Shown here: positions 58,380 through 64,000 of the stretch, in pieces
Layout: every line of letters starts with the position of its first letter
How positions within the stretch are numbered: the first letter of the stretch is position 1
Assembly (NCBI GenBank): GCA_029891385.1
Contig: CM057234.1
Coordinates: 21,190,350-21,254,349 of the forward strand
Source of the DNA: Erythroxylum novogranatense
Lineage: Eukaryota > Streptophyta > Magnoliopsida > Malpighiales > Erythroxylaceae
Direction: 5' to 3'
DNA length: 64,000 nt
Notes under the pieces: generated by a model
Told to the model about the DNA's origin: nothing
What the model saw: only the letters and a program-made list of their open reading frames with translations
Database searches by the model: none
Made by a program: the position numbers and the translations under genes

Positions 58380-60430
58380 AAATTTATTTTCAAAGAGTAG
58401 CTTGATGAAAATGTCAATTACTTAATTCTCACAACTAACATGCAAAAGATCAATAGTTCATTCTAAAACATGATCTATAAGAAAATGATGTTTGATTTCT
58501 ATATTCTTAATCCTAGAATGATGCATGGGATTTTTAGAAAGATTTATAGCACTCGTATTATCACATAATATAGGAATATAAAAAAAGTTTAGAGAAAAAT
58601 CCTATACTTGATGGTTCATCCATAAGATTTTAGCACAACAATTGGCAACTGTTATGTATTCCGCTTCAGGCCTCGAAAGCACTGTGTAATTTTGTTTCTT
58701 GTAGGACCAAAATACTAGATATATGTTAAGAAATTAATAGTGACGACTTGTGCTTTTTCGATCGAATTTATCACCTATATAATCTACATCATAATAGCCC
58801 AATATGTCAAATGAATCAGTTTTTGGATACTATAGTCTAAAATCCCTAGTTCTGTGGAGATATCAAAAGATTCTTTTGGCTATTTGAAGATGACTTTCTA
58901 TTATAATTGATTGAAAGTGTGCATAAAGACACACACTAAGCATCATGTCTGGTCTTAAGCTTGTAAGATATAGTAGTGATCCAATCATTCCTCTATATTT
59001 TGTCTCATCTGTGGCTTTTCCTTCTTCATTTTTATCAAGTTTAGCTCAATGTACATGAGAGTACCCATCAGTTTGACATTCTTAAAATGATATTTCTTGA
59101 TGAGTTCCTTTGTGTATTTGTCTTAGCTAATGAAGATTCCTTTTTTTGTTTGTCTGATTTGTAATTCAAGAAAGAAAGATAATTCTGCAATCATGCTCAT
59201 TTCAAACTCTCTTTATATTAATGCTAAGAATTCTTCACAGAAGGATGAACTAGTAGCACCAAATATTATGTCATCAATATATATTTACAATGTGAGTAAA
59301 TCATTCTCTTGTCTCTAAATAAATAAGGTTTTATCGACCTTTCCTCCTTCAAAGTTATTCTCAAGCAGAAAGTTACTTAACCTCTCATACTATGCTTAAA
59401 GAGCCTATTTTAAACCATACAGAGTTTTGGATAACTTTTTTCACGTAATCAAATGGTTTTCATTTTCAAAACCTGAGAGTTGCTTGTTAAATACTTCTTC
59501 ATTAATGTAATCATTTAAGAATGCACCTTGAGCATCCATTTGGAACAACTTGAAGTTTCTATAGCATGCAAAGACAAGTAAAATTTTAATCAATTCCAAT
59601 CTAACAACAAGTGTATAAATTTTATCAAAATGAATACCTTTCTATTGATTATGACCTTGACCTACAAGTCTAGCTTTGTTTCTTACTACCTTACCATTTT
59701 CGTCAAGTTTGTTTCGAAATACCTAACGAGTTCTAATAACTGACTTGTTTTGTGAACAAGACACCAGATTTCATACTTTATTCTTGTCAAATTGATTTAA
59801 CTCGTCTTTCAGAGCTAAGACCCAATTATCATAAGTAAGATCTTCTTCAACAGACTTTGGTTCTAGTTGTGAGATGAGAGTCACAAAGTTGTTCTTGAAC
59901 GATGATCTTGTTTTTAGACTTTTAGAAGGATTCCTAAGCATATATTGATGTGTATCAAGACCTCTTCATTCTCTCGGTGTTTTTTATTGTATAGGCTCCT
60001 GCTACGATGAAGGAGCTAACTCTATTATAGCTTTAGAGAGGTCTTCTTGATTTTGTGGTTTTGAAGGTATTATATGTGTAATTTGATTCTTATATGTATT
60101 TTCAGGAAACAAAAGGTGATCTTCATCATCTGAGTTAGTTGTTGTTTTCGAAGGTAGTGCTTCATCAAATACCACATGTATGGATTCTTTTATCTTCTTT
60201 ATTCTTTTAATGTAAACTATGAATCCTTTACTAGAGATCCTGTAACCTAAGAAAATAGCTTCGTCTGATTTCACATTGAACTTTTCAAGGTTGTCTTTTC
60301 CAATGTTTAGCATTAAACACTCGCAACCAAATGTTCGGAAATAAGCAACATTTGGTTTTCTTCCTTTCCACAACTCATAGGGGGTCTTTTTTAAAATAAG
60401 TCTTATAAAACATCTGTTAAGTAATAACAT
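58380..60430 (-). pseudogene. Ty1/copia pol relic: end of integrase, RT and RNase H
   Basis: An open part at 60430-60002 shows TPYELWKGRKPNVAYFRTFG, LEKFNVKSDEAIFLGY and IHVVFDEA, the conserved copia segment between integrase and RT. Leftward, with many stops, follow the RT blocks: FQMDAQGAFLN, KTLYGLK, IYIDDIIFGAT (about 59289-59257), then an RNase H tail ending IDIFIKLLFENKF near 58400. The minus-strand order INT-RT-RH defines Ty1/copia. Together with the post-pol relic at 56680-57690 it looks like a sirevirus-group element. No LTRs were found, so it is truncated. Confidence 0.85.
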
Positions 60431-60479
60431 ACCGTGGATACTGCTTCTACCCAGTATCTATGAGATAGTCCACTTTCAC

Positions 60480-60662
60480 ATAGCATGATCCTAATGGTCA
60501 TTTCATACCGTCGGTAAATTCTATCGCAAATTTATTTTCTACCGAATTTAGCCACAAATATTGCTACCACCACTAAACGAAAAATTTTCAGATAATTTTA
60601 ATTTGCAACAATTTCTTTACATCAATAATTTTCCCTTGTTAATTCATGTTTTTCTTGTAGTG
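60480..60662 (-). mobile_element. CACTA transposon terminal fragment
   Basis: On the minus strand the piece begins CACTACAAGAAAAACATG, the commonest plant CACTA terminus. It continues with subterminal motifs (GGTAGCAATATTTGTGGC, TTCGGTAGAAAAT, TTTACCGACGG). It sits about 190 bp beyond the PPR stop codon, between that gene and the copia relic. The other end is not seen. Confidence 0.7.
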
Positions 60663-60850
60663 TACAGGTCAGGCGGACACAAGGCGATGTCATTAACAAT
60701 ATGACGTTTTGAAATGCCGAATGTCCCAAGTAAAGCATTTACAAATTAAACACCAGGGAAAAATTGCAATATAGAATAGTCGGCATAATCTACAAGAGAA
60801 ACATATATTGCAAGTTTAAGATGGTCACGATCTCTGCATCCCTTGTTTAC
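60663..60850 (-). other. Presumed 3' UTR of the PPR gene
   Basis: This 188-bp non-coding DNA lies between the PPR stop and the CACTA fragment. It is AT-rich on the minus strand, but no single clear poly(A) signal stands out. Confidence 0.4.
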
Positions 60851-62854
60851 TCATCTCATTCTGTTCATGATTCGTGATGCCTCGTTTAATCTATTTGCTC
60901 TCTCGTACAAACTGGCAACAACAAGATATAACTCCTTTTTGTTCATGTTCGGATCAGAATCCAGCCTCTCAAAAAGAGACTCTATCATCGAAAAATCTTG
61001 TTTAGCTCCATAAAGACTCAGCATTTGGAAGTGAACTTCATCCGGGAAAACACACCCTTCTTCCTGCATTTCCCTGTACAAAGCATCCGCCTTCTCAAAA
61101 TCCCGCAGTTTCCCATAAGCATTTAAGACCAAAGTAATCACATCTGAGTCAGGGAAATATCCAGCTCCTCTCATCTTCTCAAAAACCTCAATGGCATTTG
61201 CATGTTTTTTGTTCCTAGAGAAAAGATCTATCATGCATCCGAAGACAGATATATCCTTTACGTCTCCGGCGTCAAAAGCCTGACGAAAAACCCAAGTGGC
61301 CTCCTCTATCCGGCCAGCCCTGGCAAGAATTCTAATAGCAGTCTCCCTATTAATATTGACTGGACGTTTGAGCTCGTGAAGTAGACGCTTAGCATGACCA
61401 ACCAAACCTGCCCTCTCATAAGCAACAATCATTGTTTGATATAAAACTTCATCAATCTTGACCCCTGAAATTCTTAACTTTTGAAATAGCATTGCTGCCC
61501 TGTCCAACTTCCCTGCCTTTTCCCAGATAGAAATGATTGTTGAGTATGTTATGGCATTTGGTTCAATTCCTCTCTTCTGCATCTCTTGCACAAGGTTTGT
61601 AGCTTTTTCATGCTCAAGTGACTTGCCATAAATTTTTATCATAGTATTGTATGTAACTACGTTTTGATCAATATCCTTTCTTTGCATCAACCTAAATAAA
61701 TGGATGGCCTCCCCAAATAGCTCCGCTTCACCATACACCCTCAAAAGGGTATTATAACTAACAACATTTGGTTCGATGCCCATCTTCCTCATGCTCCAGA
61801 ACAGCCTATCAGCTTCCTTGGACATATCAAGCTGCCCATAAACATCAATCATAATATTGCACGTAGTGAGATCAAGAGGGCATTTAACCTCATTCATCTC
61901 AGAGAAAACAGACAAAGCCTCCACGAATTTCCCATTCTCAACAAAAACACTCAAAAGTGTGGAATAACTCACAGTATCTGGCGTCACACCAATATCCCTC
62001 ATCTCCTTTATCAACAACCTTGCCTCTCTAAAATATCTAGCTTTCCCAAAAACATTTATCATAGAATTGTAAGCTACTAAATCCGGAGTAATCCCACTTC
62101 TCTTCAACCTCATAAATATGGAGATAGCCTTAGAATAATCACGCAACTTGCGAGCAAGCTCAATTAAGTTACTGTACAAAACAAGATCACCGGAAACACG
62201 GTCTTGTTCCATTTGTTGAAGCCAGAACAGCGAAGAATCAAACATGCCCGCTTTCCCAAAATGAGTTATTAACGTCGAATACGTGTACCTATCAGGTGCG
62301 AGAGCTCTCTCACGCATTTCCACAAACAATCCGTGTGCAAGCTCCCACCGTTTCGCTCTGAGCACGTTCCGCAGAACCACATTGTAAGCAAACACCGACG
62401 GTGTATAGCGCGCAATTTCATTGACCCAATCCAGAAGGGCCAGTGATCTTTGCCAATCGTGTTCTCGGGACATAAGAGATACCATGAAACGAATAGAGAG
62501 TTGTCTGTCTTTGTAAGGAGACAACAGGCAGTGCAATTCATGCTCGTTCCGGGTTTGGCTTATGGAGGCCGAAAGCTCGTCCATGTCCACGCTATGGTCG
62601 ATAAAGACAGGTTCTTGGGTCCCTTTTTTGGGTTGAGACAGAGCTGTCTTGTGGGTCTGGTTTCGTGTCCACACATCCTTTTTGAGCGCTAGAAGGAGCT
62701 GAGAATGGGTTCTAGGTTTTGTGGATTGGGTAATGGAGGGCACGGAGATGTAAATTTGATAGTTGGAGAGGGGTAAGATGGGAAGAGCCAAGATAGGAAA
62801 TAGCTTGCTATCTAATGTTTGCATGGAAGTGGTCGATACTCGGGAGGTAGGCAT
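60851..62854 (-). CDS. P-class pentatricopeptide repeat protein, probably chloroplast (667 aa)
   Basis: This is one uninterrupted frame without introns, as is usual for PPR genes. The N-terminal ~90 residues are Ser/Thr-rich and poor in acids, which fits an organelle transit peptide. From about residue 154 a strict 35-residue ladder runs to about 468 (VFAYNVVLRN, YTYSTLITHFGKAGM, LVAYNSMINVFGKA, TVSYSTLLSVF, VVSYNTLLRVYGEAE, VVTYNTMIKIYGK, AITYSTIISIWEKAG), then looser repeats to 667. There are about 13-14 P motifs, with no E, DYW or SMR domain. P-class proteins bind organelle RNA to stabilise, splice or mature transcripts. From memory it corresponds to Arabidopsis At5g39980 (PDM3/EMB3140). 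The ATG at 62854 is the first in frame. The HIPL 3' end lies only 237 bp upstream. Confidence 0.95.
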   Translation of the reverse strand: MPTSRVSTTSMQTLDSKLFPILALPILPLSNYQIYISVPSITQSTKPRTHSQLLLALKKDVWTRNQTHKTALSQPKKGTQEPVFIDHSVDMDELSASISQTRNEHELHCLLSPYKDRQLSIRFMVSLMSREHDWQRSLALLDWVNEIARYTPSVFAYNVVLRNVLRAKRWELAHGLFVEMRERALAPDRYTYSTLITHFGKAGMFDSSLFWLQQMEQDRVSGDLVLYSNLIELARKLRDYSKAISIFMRLKRSGITPDLVAYNSMINVFGKARYFREARLLIKEMRDIGVTPDTVSYSTLLSVFVENGKFVEALSVFSEMNEVKCPLDLTTCNIMIDVYGQLDMSKEADRLFWSMRKMGIEPNVVSYNTLLRVYGEAELFGEAIHLFRLMQRKDIDQNVVTYNTMIKIYGKSLEHEKATNLVQEMQKRGIEPNAITYSTIISIWEKAGKLDRAAMLFQKLRISGVKIDEVLYQTMIVAYERAGLVGHAKRLLHELKRPVNINRETAIRILARAGRIEEATWVFRQAFDAGDVKDISVFGCMIDLFSRNKKHANAIEVFEKMRGAGYFPDSDVITLVLNAYGKLRDFEKADALYREMQEEGCVFPDEVHFQMLSLYGAKQDFSMIESLFERLDSDPNMNKKELYLVVASLYERANRLNEASRIMNRMR

Positions 62855-63091
62855 TGCAAGTTGCTGTAAAATCTGAAATGATTTCAGTATTATACATTTT
62901 TGTCAACAAAAAAAAAAAAAGCATTTAATATGCGGTACTTAAGGTTAGTATCTTTTCCTTTTATGGTTATATTAGCATTTTAGGAATATTGTTGTCATAA
63001 ACAAATAGTAATTCGTAAGCATAAACAACGTGAGGAATTACACAAGACAGTATCCTTGCATCATACCACCCTCAGTCTCTTGTGAGTAGTT
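62855..63091 (-). promoter_or_regulatory. Compact spacer: PPR promoter/leader and HIPL 3' UTR
   Basis: Only 237 bp separate the HIPL stop (63092-63094) from the PPR start (62854), and both genes run leftward. The PPR promoter must lie in this spacer or within HIPL exon DNA. An A-rich run and the word TTTTTTTTTTTTG on the minus strand occur near 62905. No TATA box is convincing. Confidence 0.45.
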
Positions 63092-63866
63092 TTATCTGGC
63101 TAAGAGGACACAGTCTGTGCAGGAAACACTGAATGAAAAAAGTAACAGTGAAGAACACAAGATGCTGATCAATGCCTGTCCATACGAACAATCGACGCCT
63201 GACCGTGTTGACATGGGAGGAGGAAAAGGAGATGTCTTTTCTTTGGAGCAAGCATAGTTACATCTAGTAGGACGAGCAACTCTATATACACCGTTGCTGG
63301 TCAGAATAAAAATGTCTTTCCTGTTGTCCTGACCCAAGGAAAATATGAATCCTAACGAAGGAAATGATGTGCATTGGAGGGGTAAGTAATGAGCAAGGCT
63401 CACAGCAAGCTTTGTAGAAGTGAAGTCTCCACTACCTTTTGGTATTTGTGTTCCTGCCCATATACCCCCGCCATATAAATCTGCATATAGGTACCTTAAA
63501 CAGCATTGGTTTGTACAGATTCTAGTTAATAAATCAGGGGATTTAGTTTCCCTTGAGGCATAAGCTGCTGCTCCTGCTGCTCACTCCTAAACAATATGTT
63601 ACTCCAAGAAAAATGGAAAGAATCTAGTGCACCCACCTCCCGTACATACATGAATCGGTTGTTAACCTATAGAAACAGCCACCAGTGATTGATGCAGATC
63701 CTTCAGCTTTGTTTACATCAGAGTGATTGTAACCCATTACATGAAAGACTGACTTTATGGAGTTGGCCGATTTATTGCCACTGCTAAAATGGTCCCTCAT
63801 AAACCCTCCATCCGTAGTTCCCTCCTTCAATCCTTTGGTGACAATATCCACCTCTTCGTATTCATC
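63092..63866 (-). CDS. HIPL (HHIP-like, glucose/sorbosone dehydrogenase-type) protein, C-terminal two exons
   Basis: The exons are 63866-63637 and 63494-63092, with an intron of 142 bp and GT-AG ends (GGGAG/GTGGGT, TTTAAG/GTACC) joining CMYG-R-YLYADLYGGG. Landmarks are VFHVMGYNHSDVNKAEGSAS, ITGG, GIWAGTQIPKGSGDFTST, SLGFIFSLGQDN, GVYRVARPTRCNYACSK. The C-terminus is hydrophobic (LISILCSSLLLFSFSVS), as in GPI-anchored HIPL proteins of the cell surface. The family has a soluble quinoprotein dehydrogenase-like beta-propeller; its plant role is poorly defined. In the first exon the conserved GGNYGWRVYEGPF is present in the DNA but in another frame, while the flanks stay in frame. The gene's start lies right of the window. 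It may be a functional variant, a pseudogene or a consensus error. Confidence 0.82.
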
Positions 63867-64000
63867 CTGATAATCCAGTTGAAGATATATCTAAGTACAT
63901 AGATGGTATTAATGCAGAATCTTAGAATACCAAGAGAGATATAAAAGTTACAGAATCGTTGCTAGTCGAAATTGGTAACACTATATGTGACGGGGGGAAT
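63867..64000 (-). other. Intron of the HIPL gene at the right window edge
   Basis: The acceptor CTGGATTATCAG lies just before the exon starting at 63866. The remaining bases show no HIPL coding in any frame, so the preceding exon lies beyond the window. Confidence 0.55.

Noticed and set aside
1..64000. rRNA or tRNA genes
   Set aside because: I saw no tRNA cloverleaf with A and B boxes and no rRNA-like sequence. The tRNA-like words found are retrotransposon primer sites complementary to tRNA 3' ends. A tRNAscan run would be decisive.

Overview
The window is nuclear DNA of a flowering plant, almost certainly a eudicot. It has four plant gene families: a plant-type AAA-ATPase, a GT14 glucuronosyltransferase with GT-AG introns, a P-class PPR protein and a HIPL-type protein. 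Between them lie Ty3/gypsy and Ty1/copia LTR retrotransposons, hAT and CACTA relics, a LINE RNase H relic and a SINE tail. Nothing suggests bacterial or organellar DNA. From memory, the gene order AAA-ATPase, GT14, PPR, HIPL matches Arabidopsis At5g40000/At5g40010, At5g39990, At5g39980, At5g39970, so this looks like an ancestral gene block swollen by transposons.

Region 1-24180 is one retrotransposon pile. Two ~4.02-kb LTRs of a non-coding, LARD-like family (382-4406 and 7965-24180) alternate with internal DNA carrying tRNA-Met-type primer sites; bases 1-381 are the end of a further internal copy, so the family forms a tandem array. The right-hand LTR was later split by a 12.2-kb chromovirus-type Ty3/gypsy element (11117-23305, 5-bp target duplication TCTAA) with 3.8-kb LTRs and a frameshifted minus-strand gag-pol. 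The two families share LTR modules, primer site and polypurine tract, which suggests an autonomous/non-autonomous pair.

Region 24181-29670 holds a relic of a third LTR family, the intronless AAA-ATPase gene (26803-28293, +), and a LINE RNase H relic with four stops that all fall at expected Trp codons.

Region 29796-45758 is a decayed, mostly non-coding Ty1/copia element (minus orientation). Three things are inserted in it: a 3.66-kb LTR-type insertion with satellite-like repeats, a 2.44-kb solo LTR (TSD GTTAA), and a compact 4.59-kb Ty3/gypsy-like element (39506-44097, TSD GTTCT) with 373-bp LTRs, a 1.2-kb tandem array and an antisense coding relic.

Region 45760-64000 is gene-richer. It holds the four-exon GT14 gene (53568 to 50149, -), an hAT element with perfect ends, a sirevirus-like copia relic (60430 to about 56680, -) split by a 309-bp hAT MITE, a CACTA end, the intronless PPR gene (62854 to 60851, -), and, 237 bp upstream of it, the last two exons of a HIPL gene that runs off the right edge. 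GT14, PPR and HIPL are all transcribed leftward.

A recurring oddity in the left retrotransposon pile is that CAG positions appear as CG (or CAGT as CAAG) in one copy and not the other, and this breaks conserved pol motifs. That looks like a systematic consensus error rather than ordinary decay, so the gypsy element may be more intact than it reads. I found no clear candidate for a new biological system. The most unusual items are the LARD/chromovirus pair, the multi-frame repeat array with an antisense ORF, and the paired frame shift in the HIPL gene.
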